64,000 bases of DNA from Alistipes sp. (GCF_020026455.1 NZ_JAHHQJ010000010.1:34605-98604), one strand, 5' to 3'. Positions 28,008-36,834 are shown, numbered from the stretch's first letter. Program-made: numbers and translations. Notes: generated by a model not told the origin, from the letters alone.

Positions 28008-28040
28008 CGGGCGGGAAATACGGTCCGTATGTCCCGTCCG
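28008..28040 (+). repeat. Long inverted repeat between kdgK and eda
   Basis: Two 16-base arms (28008-28023 and 28025-28040) are near-perfect inverted repeats about a single central base, with one mismatch at the A/G position by eye. It is not followed by a T-tract, so it looks more like a dyad operator or a processing/stability hairpin than a terminator. It sits about 100 bases before the eda ATG. Confidence 0.5.
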
Positions 28041-28141
28041 TGCCAAATGTTGTGAGGAGCGGAGGCGCGGCGCTTCCCGGAATCAGCAACCGCGCTGTAT
28101 GCGTCAAACGATTGACAAGTAATTGAAAACCAAAAAAGATA

Positions 28142-28816
28142 ATGGCAAGATTTTCTAAATTCCAAGTGATGGAGGCCATCGGCAAGACCGGTATGGTCCC
28201 CGTGTTCTACCACGCCGATGCCGACGTGGCCGAGCAGGTGCTCAAAGCCTGCTACGAAGGCGGTGTACGCGCTTTCGAGTTCACCAACCGCGGCGATTTC
28301 GCTTCGGAGGTGTTCATCCGGCTGGTGAAGTTCGCCGCCGCGGAGTGCCCAGAGATGGTTCTGGGCATCGGTTCGGTGGTCGACGCCCCGACGGCCGCGC
28401 TCTACATGCAGTACGGCGCCAATTTCGTTGTGGGTCCCTACCTCAATCCGGAGGTGGCCAGGGTCTGCAACCGCCATCTGGTTCCCTATACCCCCGGCTG
28501 CGGCTCGGTCACCGAGATCGGACTGGCCCAGGAGTTGGGCTGCGACCTGACGAAGGTCTTCCCCGCGGGCAACGTGGGCGGTCCGTCGTTCGTCAAGAAC
28601 GTCAAGGCCCCGCTGCCGTGGTCGAACATCATGGCCACCGGAGCGGTGGAGCCTACCGCGGAGAATCTCACGGCGTGGTTCAAGGCCGGGGTCTATTGCG
28701 TGGGCATGGGTTCGCAACTCTTCCCCAAGGAGGTCATTGCCGCGAAGGACTGGGCAGCGATCACCGAGAAATGTCGTTTCGTCCTCGGCGTCATCGCCGG
28801 ACTGCGTAGCATCTAA
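28142..28816 (+). CDS. eda: KDPG/4-hydroxy-2-oxoglutarate aldolase
   Basis: A 224-residue class I aldolase that cleaves KDPG to pyruvate and glyceraldehyde-3-phosphate. The Schiff-base lysine lies in T-K-V-F-P-A-G-N near residue 140, the catalytic glutamate in A-F-E-F-T-N-R-G near residue 44, and the phosphate-binding G-I-G-S and T-P-G-C segments are present. Proteobacterial Eda has E-V-T-L-R-T where this has E-F-T-N-R-G, a variation I associate with Bacteroidales members. It sits in the uronate operon between kdgK and exuT, with 178 bases upstream containing a long inverted repeat. Confidence 0.92.
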   Translation: MARFSKFQVMEAIGKTGMVPVFYHADADVAEQVLKACYEGGVRAFEFTNRGDFASEVFIRLVKFAAAECPEMVLGIGSVVDAPTAALYMQYGANFVVGPYLNPEVARVCNRHLVPYTPGCGSVTEIGLAQELGCDLTKVFPAGNVGGPSFVKNVKAPLPWSNIMATGAVEPTAENLTAWFKAGVYCVGMGSQLFPKEVIAAKDWAAITEKCRFVLGVIAGLRSI

Positions 28817-28886
28817 TCCGGCAGGCCGCCGGAGGGCGCGCCTGCACTCACTGACAGATCGGACACTACTTAATCAAATCTCCATA

Positions 28887-30344
28887 ATGACAAACAACAA
28901 ATCGACTCTCGCTGGGAAGATGACGCAGTATCGCTGGGTCATCTGTGCGATGCTCTTCTTCGCAACGACCGTTAACTACCTCGACCGTCAGGTGCTTTCG
29001 CTGACGTGGGACGAATTCATCAAGCCCGAGTTCCACTGGAACGAATACCACTACGGGCTTATCACTTCGATCTTCTCGATCGTCTATGCCGTCTGCATGC
29101 TCTTTGCGGGCCGTTTCATCGACTGGATGGGAACCAAGAAAGGTTATCTGTGGGCCATCGGCGTCTGGTCGTTGGGAGCCTGCATGCACGCCCTCTGCGG
29201 CATCGCCACCGAGGCTTGGGTGGGGCTTCCCGACGCCGCAGCTCTGCGCGCCGTCGAGGTAGGCTCGGCCCTTGCCGCGACCATCGCCATGGTCAGCATG
29301 TATTTCTTCATCGCCGCGCGCTGCATCCTCGCGCTGGGTGAGGCGGGCAACTTCCCGGCAGCCATCAAGGTGACGGCCGAGTACTTCCCCAAGAAGGACC
29401 GCGCCTATGCCACCTCGATCTTCAACGCCGGGGCTTCGATCGGCGCGCTGTTCGCCCCGCTGACCATCCCGCTGCTGGCGAAAGCCTGGGGCTGGGAGAT
29501 GGCCTTCATCGTGATCGGCGCCCTGGGCTTCGTCTGGATGGGCTTCTGGGTCTTCATGTACAAGAGACCCTCCGACCACCCGAAGGTGAATGCCGCCGAG
29601 TTGGAGTATATCGAACAGGACCAGCACGAAGTGGTCGACGGCGCAACTGTTGGCAAGGAGCAGGAGGGCGAGAAGATCTCGTTCTGGAAAACGCTCGGTT
29701 TCCGGCAGACGTGGGCCTTTGCCTTCGGCAAGTTCATGACCGACGGCGTGTGGTGGTTCTTCCTCTTCTGGACCCCTTCGTACCTCAATTCTCAGTTTGG
29801 CATCAAGATGTCCGAAGGACTGGGCGTGGCGCTGATCTTCACGCTCTACGCCATCACGATGCTGTCGATCTACGGCGGCAAGCTCCCGACGATCATCATC
29901 AACAAAACGGGACTCAATCCCTATGCGGCACGCATGCGCGCCATGCTGATCTTTGCGTTCATCCCCCTGCTGGTGCTGCTGGCACAGCCGCTGGGCACCA
30001 TTTCGCCGTGGTTCCCGATCATCCTGATCGGTCTGGGCGGCGCGGCGCACCAGTCGTGGTCGGCCAATATCTTCTCGACCATCGGCGACATGTTCCCCAA
30101 GTCGGCGATCGCCACCGTGACGGGTATCGGCGGCATGGCCGGCGGTGTCGGGTCGATGATCCTGCAGTGGTTCGCCGGATGGCTGTTCGTATACGCCGAC
30201 GAAACGGCGATGCACTTCATGGGTTTCGAGGGTAAACCCGCCGGATACTTCGTCGTATTCTGCATCTGCGCCATGGCTTACCTCATCGGCTGGATCGTGA
30301 TGAAGACGCTGGTTCCGAAATACAAGCCGATTGTATTGGATTGA
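28887..30344 (+). CDS. exuT: MFS hexuronate transporter
   Basis: A 485-residue permease of the major facilitator superfamily, anion:cation symporter branch, with about twelve membrane segments. The early N-Y-L-D-R-Q-V-L-S-L segment is typical of ExuT-like hexuronate and galactonate transporters, and the neighbours uxaC, kdgK and eda support hexuronate as substrate. The ATG at 28887 is used; an upstream in-frame ATG at 28737 lies inside eda and adds no hydrophobic sequence. A terminator at 30489 closes the operon. Confidence 0.88.
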   Translation: MTNNKSTLAGKMTQYRWVICAMLFFATTVNYLDRQVLSLTWDEFIKPEFHWNEYHYGLITSIFSIVYAVCMLFAGRFIDWMGTKKGYLWAIGVWSLGACMHALCGIATEAWVGLPDAAALRAVEVGSALAATIAMVSMYFFIAARCILALGEAGNFPAAIKVTAEYFPKKDRAYATSIFNAGASIGALFAPLTIPLLAKAWGWEMAFIVIGALGFVWMGFWVFMYKRPSDHPKVNAAELEYIEQDQHEVVDGATVGKEQEGEKISFWKTLGFRQTWAFAFGKFMTDGVWWFFLFWTPSYLNSQFGIKMSEGLGVALIFTLYAITMLSIYGGKLPTIIINKTGLNPYAARMRAMLIFAFIPLLVLLAQPLGTISPWFPIILIGLGGAAHQSWSANIFSTIGDMFPKSAIATVTGIGGMAGGVGSMILQWFAGWLFVYADETAMHFMGFEGKPAGYFVVFCICAMAYLIGWIVMKTLVPKYKPIVLD

Positions 30345-30488
30345 TAGCAACCCGGCCCCGCGACGCTGGGGCGAGGGTCCGGCCGGCCGTCGGAAATGTA
30401 GCGGCTGCCCTGTTGGCAGGCTACGGATGCGCGACGAAGGTAAAGGCGTTGCGCAATAGACGGACCGAAAGGCCCTGTGGTTTGGGAT

Positions 30489-30528
30489 TCGCCCCTGCCG
30501 GAGTTTTTCCGGCGGGGGCGATTTCCTT
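30489..30528. terminator. Bidirectional terminator between exuT and the MATE gene
   Basis: A 14-bp stem with one G-T pair (30489-30502 with 30508-30521) and a 5-base loop is followed by a pyrimidine-rich tract. It lies between convergent genes. Confidence 0.7.
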
Positions 30529-30577
30529 TTCCGGGTTTCGGCCGCCGTTCCGCATGGGGAGCGGAGGGTTGCGGGCC

Positions 30578-31903
30578 TTACGCGATCTTGGCGTAGATGG
30601 TCTTCAGGCGGCGGGTTATGATGAACTGAATCACCCCGCGCAGGAACATGTAGAGGGTGAAGGCCAGCCACAGGGCGTTGTTGCCGATCAGCGGCGAGCA
30701 GGCGTAGTAGATGGCGAAATAGGCCGCCGTGGCCCCGAACATCGAATTGCGCATGACGCGCGTTTCGGAGGCCCCGACCATGATGCCGTCCATGATGAAG
30801 GGGACGGCCGAGACGATCGGGATGAGGATGATCCAGACGATGTAGCGTCCGGCCAGCTCCTCGATCACCCCGGCATTGGGCATCGAGGGATCAACGAATT
30901 CGGCCATCAGATCGCGCCACCAGACGAGGTACGAGCCGGCGTAGACCACCGACAGGAATATCCCCCAGGTGATGCACTTGCGCAGACACTTGCGCAGCGA
31001 GACGCTGTCGCGGGCGCCGATGAAGCGCCCCGTGAGGGCCTCGGCGGCGTAGGCGAATCCGTCGCTTCCGTAGGAAAAGAGCGTGAAGAACTGCAGCAGC
31101 AGGGTGTTCACGGCCAGCAGCGCGGGGTCGTCCATGCGTGCCGACGCCCCGGTGAAGAAGGTGTAGACGGCGACGATGCAGAACGTGCGCAGGATGATGT
31201 CGCGGTTGATGATGAAGAATCGCTTCAGGGGTTTGAAGTCCAGCACCTCCGACCAGTCGATCCCGGTGAGGATCGGGCGGTATTTGGCGAGGAGCAGCAG
31301 CGTCGAGAGCGCCACGCCGATCCATTGGGCGGTCACCGAGGCGTAGGCGATGCCCACGATGCCCATGTCCATCCGGTATGCGAACCAGAGGCTGCAAAGG
31401 ATGTGGATGGTGTTGACGGTGATGGCCGTCAGCATGGGGAATATGGCATTCTGCATTCCCGTGAACCAGCCGTTGAAGCCGAAGAGCAGGATGCCCGCCG
31501 GCACGGCCCAGATGCGGGCGTAGAAGTAGTCGCGGGTCATTTCGCTGCCGTTCATGACCCAGAGGGCCAGCTCTCCCACGGGGTATTGGATCAGGACCAT
31601 CACCACACCCATGACCACCGCCACCGTCAGGGCGCGGGCCAGCATGTTGGTACACTCGCGGAAGTTGCCTGCGCCGAAGGCCTGGGCCGTCAGTCCGCTG
31701 GTTCCCATGCGTATGAACGAGCAGTTCCAGTAGATGAAGTTGAAGATCGAGACGCCGATGGCTAGTGCTCCGATCGTGGCGGCGGAGTCGTTTCCCCAGT
31801 GTCCGGCGATGGCGGTCGATACGATGCCCATGAACGGCACGGTGATGTTCGAGATGATATTGGGAAGCGCGATGCGCAGTATTTCGAGGTTCAGTTTCAT
31901 CAT
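30578..31903 (-). CDS. MATE family efflux transporter
   Basis: A 441-residue protein with about twelve membrane segments and two homologous halves, of the DinF-like MATE subgroup. The start M-M-K-L-N-L-E-I-L-R-I-A-L-P is chosen (ATG at 31903; 31900 is the alternative) because the family begins there, while the open frame continues upstream through charged non-family sequence. MATE proteins export cationic drugs or metabolites using Na+ or H+. It is monocistronic, divergent from the pseudouridine synthase. Confidence 0.9.
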   Translation of the reverse strand: MMKLNLEILRIALPNIISNITVPFMGIVSTAIAGHWGNDSAATIGALAIGVSIFNFIYWNCSFIRMGTSGLTAQAFGAGNFRECTNMLARALTVAVVMGVVMVLIQYPVGELALWVMNGSEMTRDYFYARIWAVPAGILLFGFNGWFTGMQNAIFPMLTAITVNTIHILCSLWFAYRMDMGIVGIAYASVTAQWIGVALSTLLLLAKYRPILTGIDWSEVLDFKPLKRFFIINRDIILRTFCIVAVYTFFTGASARMDDPALLAVNTLLLQFFTLFSYGSDGFAYAAEALTGRFIGARDSVSLRKCLRKCITWGIFLSVVYAGSYLVWWRDLMAEFVDPSMPNAGVIEELAGRYIVWIILIPIVSAVPFIMDGIMVGASETRVMRNSMFGATAAYFAIYYACSPLIGNNALWLAFTLYMFLRGVIQFIITRRLKTIYAKIA

Positions 31904-31995
31904 GCGGAATCGGGTGGGGCGCCGGTGCCGGGCAGTGCCGGCTTTCTGTCTGCTTTCTGCCGGAATGCTGCCGCTCATCGGGGCCTGTTTTCCGG

Positions 31996-32003
31996 CAAAG
32001 ATA
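31996..32003 (-). promoter_or_regulatory. -7 promoter element of the MATE gene
   Basis: On the reverse strand the bases read TATCTTTG, a consensus -7 box about 90 bases before the ATG. The -33 element is not clear. The whole 304-base divergent gap (31904-32208) appears to hold only the two promoters. Confidence 0.55.
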
Positions 32004-32097
32004 CGGCAAAAGCGGGTGTTTTGTCGCCTTCCGGCGCAATTATTCCCAAAACGGTTGAAATCGGGCACGTTATGTGTTATAATCCGGAAAAATGAAT

Positions 32098-32105
32098 TAC
32101 CTTTG
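32098..32105 (+). promoter_or_regulatory. -7 promoter element of the pseudouridine synthase gene
   Basis: TACCTTTG matches TAnnTTTG and leaves a leader of about 100 bases. Confidence 0.55.
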
Positions 32106-32208
32106 CCGGGTGAAAACCTGCTCGGACGGGCTGTGTCCGCTTTTACACGTGTGAATCCGGTCGGCACGCACCGTTCCCTGCCCCGATAATTTATTAGACG
32201 AATAGAAA

Positions 32209-33615
32209 ATGAAAGATCCTGAAAACGACTCGACCCCGGTGCTCGAACGCTTCGGACGCGACAAACGCAAGCGCACGGTAGTGGCTACGGTGGAGCGTGT
32301 CGAGCGTCGCCCGCGTTTGCAGCGTGATGCTGCCGATTCGGAGCAACCCTCCTTTGAGAACAGACCCCAGCGCCGGGCCTCGTATAACCCCAATTTCACG
32401 GCCGACAACCGCCCGGTCTTCGAGAAGCCGCACTACGACGACAACTCCCGCCGCGAGGGCGACCGTCCGCGTCAATACGGCGACCGCCCGCGTCAATACG
32501 GCGACCGTCCGCGTGAATATGGTGACCGTCCGCGGCAGTATGGCGACCGCCCGCGTGAGTACGGCGACCGCCCGAGGCAGTACGGTGACCGTCCGCGTGA
32601 GTATGACGATCGTCCGCGGCGTTCCTTCGGCGACAAACCCCGTTACGATGGCGACCGTCGCCGCAACGACGAGGAGCGTCCGCGCCGCAATCCCGGTGAC
32701 AAGCCGGCCTACGGCGAGCGGAAATTCGGCCCCAAGAAGTTCGGCGACAAGCCCCATGACGGGAAAAAGTTCGGCGACCGGAAATTCGGCGATCGGAAGT
32801 TCGGTGACCGGAAGTTTGGCGACAAACCCTTCAGGCCCGGCTATGGGAACCACGACGACAAACCGGTGTCGTATCCGAAATTCAACCCCGAGAAGCAGTT
32901 GGGCGAGATGCGTCTGAACCGTTTCATCGCTCAGTCGGGCATCTGCTCGCGCCGTGAGGCCGACGATTTCATCACGGCGGGCGTCGTTTCGGTCAACGGC
33001 AAGATCGTCACCGAGCTGGGGACCAAGGTACTGCCGACCGACGAGGTGCGTTTCAACGACGAGCCGGTGCAGGGCGAGAAGAAGGTCTACCTGGTGCTGA
33101 ACAAGCCCAAGGGCTATGTCACCTCGCTCGACGATCCCCATGCCGGCAAGACGGTCATGGAGCTGGTTGCGGGCGCCTGCACGGAGCGTATCTATCCCGT
33201 GGGGCGTCTGGACAAGAACAGCCTCGGGTTGCTGCTCTTCACCAACGACGGCGACCTCACCAAACAGCTTACGCACCCTTCCTACAAGAAGAAGAAGATC
33301 TACCAGGTGACGCTCGACAAACCCCTGACGCGCGCCGACATGGACCGCATCGCCGAGGGTGTCACGCTGGAGGACGGCGAGATCTTCGCCGACGAGATTT
33401 CCTATGTCAAGGAGAACAAGCAGGAGGTGGGTATCGAAATCCACTCGGGCCGCAACCGCATCGTGCGCCGTATTTTCGAGTTCCTGGGCTACACCGTGAC
33501 CAAACTCGACCGCGTTTACTATGCGGGTCTCACGAAGAAGAACCTCAAGCGCGGAGCATGGCGCTTCCTGACCCGCGAGGAGGTCGAGCGGCTGAAGTCC
33601 GGGCAGTATGAATAG
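32209..33615 (+). CDS. RsuA/RluB-family pseudouridine synthase with repetitive N-terminal extension
   Basis: A 468-residue protein. The last 240 residues are a normal RluB/RsuA enzyme: an S4 RNA-binding domain from about 230 (M-R-L-N-R-F-I-A-Q-S-G-I-C-S-R-R) and a synthase domain with the catalytic aspartate in G-R-L-D-K-N-S-L-G. It should isomerise a specific rRNA uridine; RluB (23S) is more likely than RsuA but not proven. The first 225 residues are disordered, with seven exact-length DRPR[QE]YG units and three DRKFG units. Such charged extensions are common on Bacteroidota members and probably help RNA binding. Confidence 0.9.
   Translation: MKDPENDSTPVLERFGRDKRKRTVVATVERVERRPRLQRDAADSEQPSFENRPQRRASYNPNFTADNRPVFEKPHYDDNSRREGDRPRQYGDRPRQYGDRPREYGDRPRQYGDRPREYGDRPRQYGDRPREYDDRPRRSFGDKPRYDGDRRRNDEERPRRNPGDKPAYGERKFGPKKFGDKPHDGKKFGDRKFGDRKFGDRKFGDKPFRPGYGNHDDKPVSYPKFNPEKQLGEMRLNRFIAQSGICSRREADDFITAGVVSVNGKIVTELGTKVLPTDEVRFNDEPVQGEKKVYLVLNKPKGYVTSLDDPHAGKTVMELVAGACTERIYPVGRLDKNSLGLLLFTNDGDLTKQLTHPSYKKKKIYQVTLDKPLTRADMDRIAEGVTLEDGEIFADEISYVKENKQEVGIEIHSGRNRIVRRIFEFLGYTVTKLDRVYYAGLTKKNLKRGAWRFLTREEVERLKSGQYE
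32461..32607 (+). repeat. Seven tandem 21-bp coding repeats
   Basis: Seven consecutive 21-base units encode DRPRQYG or DRPREYG, in the order Q,Q,E,Q,E,Q,E at the variable position, followed by a broken eighth unit. Third-position differences show the units are not freshly copied. Downstream, three 15-base units (32776-32820) encode DRKFG. Confidence 0.9.
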
Positions 33616-33635
33616 AGTGTTCGGGCTGTATGAAT

Positions 33636-33677
33636 ATGAAAAAAGAGCGATTCCCACCGGATCGCTCTTTTTCATTT
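33636..33677. terminator. Bidirectional terminator between the pseudouridine synthase and clostripain genes
   Basis: An A/T-flanked hairpin whose stem reads AAAAAGAGCGAT with its complement (about 33640-33651 with 33661-33672) sits between convergent stop codons. It has T-runs on both strands. Confidence 0.8.
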
Positions 33678-35148
33678 AATGTGTGTCCCGATACCAGTTC
33701 GTCATCCGGTTTTCGGCGGCGTATTGGGGCGAGGGTTCGCTCACGGAGACGCCTGTATAGTGATGCACCTCGTGGCGGCCCTGTCCGTATGCCGAGTAGA
33801 AGCGCGCCGTGTGAAGGCGGCAGTCGGAGGGGAATGCCCGGTCGAGCTGCCTTGAGAATTCGTCGACGAGCGCCGGGTCGCCGCAGCTCAGCGCGACGTA
33901 ATGGCCCAGGTCGTAAAAAAGCGGCGTCCTGCCTCCCTTGTAATACTGCAATTCCGAGAGTTCGAAGGGCTGTTTCTTGGCTTGGTTGATGCGGCGCATG
34001 ACCTCGGCCAGAGCGTCCAGTTGCGACGTGACAGCCATAGAGATGCAGCCCGACTGCTCCTTCCAGGTCGTGCTCTGGTATTCGTTTTGGTAGAGGTTCC
34101 AGAACTCGCGGCAGGATTTCGTGAGCCGCACCGCGACTGCTTCCGTTTCGAACAGGTGGGGGATGATCCGGTCGTAGGGGAATCCGTCGCTCATGATTTC
34201 GCAGGGCGAGGCCACGATGTAGCCGACGACCGAACGCAGGTCGTAGAGAGTTTCGATGTTGGCCATGAAGCAGTCGTCGAAGATCAGGTAGTCGAAGCGG
34301 AACTGCTGCGCCTCGAGCGCTGCCTTCAGCTCCATGATGTCCAGTTCGTAGCCCTTGTCGCCGAACGAACGGGTCTGCTTGGCCCCCGGGACCGTGGTCC
34401 ATGCCTCCTCCGCGGACGGACGTTGCGACGTGTAGGGGATCGGGCCGCCGGAGGCCGGGATCCAGGCCTTGCCGTGGCAGCCGATGATTAGCCCGTAGTT
34501 CCGGGCCGGAGCCGCCTCCGCGGCATCGGCGAAGAGCTGCCGCACCTTGTCGGGATCCCCGGCGTTGAAGTCGTCGTAGGTTTTCAGCGTCGTCCGTTGG
34601 CACCGGTTCGTTGCCGGGTCATAACGAATCTCCTGCAGGAGGGCCGACGTGTGCTTCTCGGGCTGGTAGCAGATCAGAATGCGTCCGTCGCCCGGGATCC
34701 GGTCCGTCACGGCCGCGCTGACATCCTCGATGTTCTGCTCGTAATAGGTGAGCAGGCTCTGCCCGGGCATGTACAGCAGCAGGGTCTGTGTCGCCACGGC
34801 GGGCCGCTGGTAGACCTCGACCGGATAGCCGCCCGGCCTGGCGGCGTGGCTTACGGTTATCGTGCCCAGCTTCCGGCGCTCCCTGGCGGAGTTGGCTCCG
34901 GAGGCGGTCACCGTGACCGTCGTCTCCCCGCGGTCGCCGCCGTCCGGGGTCACGGCGAAGCCCTCCCCGCTGTACGACAGGGTCCACGCTCCTTCGGCCG
35001 ATACGGTGAATGTCGCCCCGGACGAAGCGTCGCCCGGGAGGTGGATCTCTCCCGTCGAGACCGCGAGGCGCGGTTCGTGTTCTTTTTCACAGGCTGCGAG
35101 CGTCAGCAGCAGGGCAAGGCAGAGCGTATGCCGGAGAATGCGGCTCAT
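33676..35148 (-). CDS. Clostripain-like (C11) cysteine peptidase lipoprotein with BACON domain
   Basis: A 490-residue secreted lipoprotein. The lipobox T-L-A-A-C puts the lipidated Cys at about residue 20. A BACON-type beta-sandwich follows (about 25-115), then a C11/clostripain peptidase domain with the catalytic His in G-C-H-G-K-A-W and the catalytic Cys in D-D-C-F-M-A-N. Clostripains cleave after basic residues, and in gut Bacteroidales related enzymes process surface proteins or host substrates. It overlaps the DUF4919 gene by four bases, so the two are co-translated. Confidence 0.88.
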   Translation of the reverse strand: MSRILRHTLCLALLLTLAACEKEHEPRLAVSTGEIHLPGDASSGATFTVSAEGAWTLSYSGEGFAVTPDGGDRGETTVTVTASGANSARERRKLGTITVSHAARPGGYPVEVYQRPAVATQTLLLYMPGQSLLTYYEQNIEDVSAAVTDRIPGDGRILICYQPEKHTSALLQEIRYDPATNRCQRTTLKTYDDFNAGDPDKVRQLFADAAEAAPARNYGLIIGCHGKAWIPASGGPIPYTSQRPSAEEAWTTVPGAKQTRSFGDKGYELDIMELKAALEAQQFRFDYLIFDDCFMANIETLYDLRSVVGYIVASPCEIMSDGFPYDRIIPHLFETEAVAVRLTKSCREFWNLYQNEYQSTTWKEQSGCISMAVTSQLDALAEVMRRINQAKKQPFELSELQYYKGGRTPLFYDLGHYVALSCGDPALVDEFSRQLDRAFPSDCRLHTARFYSAYGQGRHEVHHYTGVSVSEPSPQYAAENRMTNWYRDTH

Positions 35149-35882
35149 TTATAGGTGCGGGGTTTGAGGTTGTTGAACTGCCACGTGCGGTCGCGCTGGT
35201 AGGTGTAGCCCTCGGGTTTGTTCCAGTAGACGCGGCTGAAATCGAAATAGAAGCCCTTGCGCTTCTTGCCCTCGATCACACTGGGGACGATCAGCGGTAC
35301 GAACTCCACCGTGCGGCTGACGATGCGCGCCTTGCCGAAGGTGAAGCCTTCGGCGGCCAGCACGTCGAGCGCATGGTCGAACATCAGCACGTGGCGCGGG
35401 GTCTTCTGCGTGAATCCGTCGCCCGAGTCGAGGATCGTGCGGATGACCCTCTTCATGCGCTCCGCCCAGGCTTTCTCCTGCTCCTTGTCGCCCAGGGCAC
35501 CGTAGGCGAACGACATGAGGTTGAGGATCTTGGGACTGAACGGGTCGTGCTTCAGGGCGTCGCCTCCCATCGAGATCATCGTTTCCAGTGCGGTTCTGTC
35601 CGGCTTGTCGGGGTTGATGCCCGAGGCCAGCATCAGCAGTTTGTCCAAATCGGGGTTCACGGCCAGCGGCTTGTATTCGTCGCGGTAGGCATAGCCGTAG
35701 TAGAGGTAGTGGTAATCCTCGTCGGTCAGCGTCTCGTCGCCCGCGTTGTAGCGCATCATCAGCGCGGGGTAGTAGAACGCCGAACGGGAGTCTATCGTGC
35801 GGTCGAGGATCATCTCCTCGTCGGGGACTCCGGCGGCAGCCAGCGCCGGAATCAGCAGTAGGAAAAGCAGCAGTCGTTTCAT
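35145..35882 (-). CDS. DUF4919 domain protein
   Basis: A 245-residue exported protein with a signal peptide (about residues 1-18). The remainder matches my recollection of DUF4919, a Bacteroidales family with segments such as Y-Y-P-A-L-M-M-R-Y-N-A-G-D and F-S-P-K-I-L-N-L-M-S-F-A-Y-G. The helical middle resembles a short TPR. No function is known. It has its own promoter at 35900-35907 and overlaps the clostripain gene, so it may be a secretion or activity partner of that peptidase. This last point is inference. Confidence 0.8.
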   Translation of the reverse strand: MKRLLLFLLLIPALAAAGVPDEEMILDRTIDSRSAFYYPALMMRYNAGDETLTDEDYHYLYYGYAYRDEYKPLAVNPDLDKLLMLASGINPDKPDRTALETMISMGGDALKHDPFSPKILNLMSFAYGALGDKEQEKAWAERMKRVIRTILDSGDGFTQKTPRHVLMFDHALDVLAAEGFTFGKARIVSRTVEFVPLIVPSVIEGKKRKGFYFDFSRVYWNKPEGYTYQRDRTWQFNNLKPRTYK

Positions 35883-35899
35883 GGCGGTCGTTTCCGGTA

Positions 35900-35907
35900 C
35901 AAACGTA
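35900..35907 (-). promoter_or_regulatory. -7 promoter element of the DUF4919-clostripain pair
   Basis: On the reverse strand TACGTTTG matches TAnnTTTG in the 28-base gap after dapA, leaving a leader of under 20 bases. The -33 region would lie inside the end of dapA. Confidence 0.5.
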
Positions 35908-35910
35908 AAA

Positions 35911-36801
35911 TCAGCGCAAATCGTATCTGGCGATCAGTTCTTCGAACTTGGCGCGGAGTTGTTCCGATCCGGCGACCAGCGGCAGACGCAGCGTGTCGCC
36001 GATGCGTCCCATCACCGAGAGGGCGCACTTCACACCCACGGGGTTGCCCTCCGCGAAGAGTGCATGCACGGCTTCGTCCAGCGTGGCGTAGATCTTTTCC
36101 GCCGCATCGAAGTCACCGGCCTTGGCGTGGTTCACACACTCCATGAACCGCTGCGGGAAGGCGTTCGCCGCCACGGAGATCACGCCGTCGCCACCGCGGC
36201 GCATCAGTTCGAGGGTCATGCCGTCGTCGCCCGACAGCACGAGAAAATCCGCGGGACGGTTGTCCAGTATGCGCTGCATCTGTTCGATGTTGCCCGACGC
36301 CTCCTTGATGCCGATGACGTTGCGGAAGTCGGCCGCACAGCGGAGCGTGGTCTCGGCCGTCATGTTGACGCCCGAGCGGCCCGGGATGTTGTAGAGGATC
36401 ACCGGCAGGGGCGAGTGCTCCGAGACGGTGCGGAAATGCTGGTAAAGGCCCTCCTGCGAAGGTTTGTTGTAATAGGGCGTCACGCTCAAAATGGCGTCGG
36501 CACCCCGCAGGTCGAATTCGCGCAGCTGGTCCAGCACCTCCGAGGTGGAGTTGCCGCCGCAGCCCATCACCAGCGGCACGCGGCCGGCAATCTGGTTGGT
36601 GATGAACATGGCGATCACGGCGCGTTCGGGCATGTAGAGCGTGGGGGTCTCGGCCGTGGTGCCGAGGGCGACGATGTAGTCCACGCCGCCGTCGATTACA
36701 TAGTCGATCATGCGGGCCAGCGCTTCGTAGTCCACGCGGCCCTCTTCGGTAAACGGGGTGATCATCGCGGCGCCCACGCCGGAAAGTTTGTGTCGTAGCA
36801 T
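35911..36801 (-). CDS. dapA: 4-hydroxy-tetrahydrodipicolinate synthase
   Basis: A 296-residue aldolase that condenses pyruvate with aspartate semialdehyde in the lysine/diaminopimelate pathway. The Schiff-base lysine is Lys166 in G-I-K-E-A-S-G, and the proton-relay Tyr137 is in L-Y-N-I-P-G-R-S-G. The N-terminal G-T-T-A-E-T-P-T-L motif is intact. It lies 33 bases downstream of ligA on the same strand and is probably in the same transcript. Confidence 0.95.
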   Translation of the reverse strand: MLRHKLSGVGAAMITPFTEEGRVDYEALARMIDYVIDGGVDYIVALGTTAETPTLYMPERAVIAMFITNQIAGRVPLVMGCGGNSTSEVLDQLREFDLRGADAILSVTPYYNKPSQEGLYQHFRTVSEHSPLPVILYNIPGRSGVNMTAETTLRCAADFRNVIGIKEASGNIEQMQRILDNRPADFLVLSGDDGMTLELMRRGGDGVISVAANAFPQRFMECVNHAKAGDFDAAEKIYATLDEAVHALFAEGNPVGVKCALSVMGRIGDTLRLPLVAGSEQLRAKFEELIARYDLR

Positions 36802-36834
36802 AGTGTTATAATCCTTGGCTTGATAGATTCTGAA

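Noticed and set aside
28737..28886. Upstream start for exuT inside eda
   Set aside because: The extra 50 residues are Arg/Ser-rich, not hydrophobic, and overlap eda. The ATG at 28887 gives the normal transporter N-terminus.
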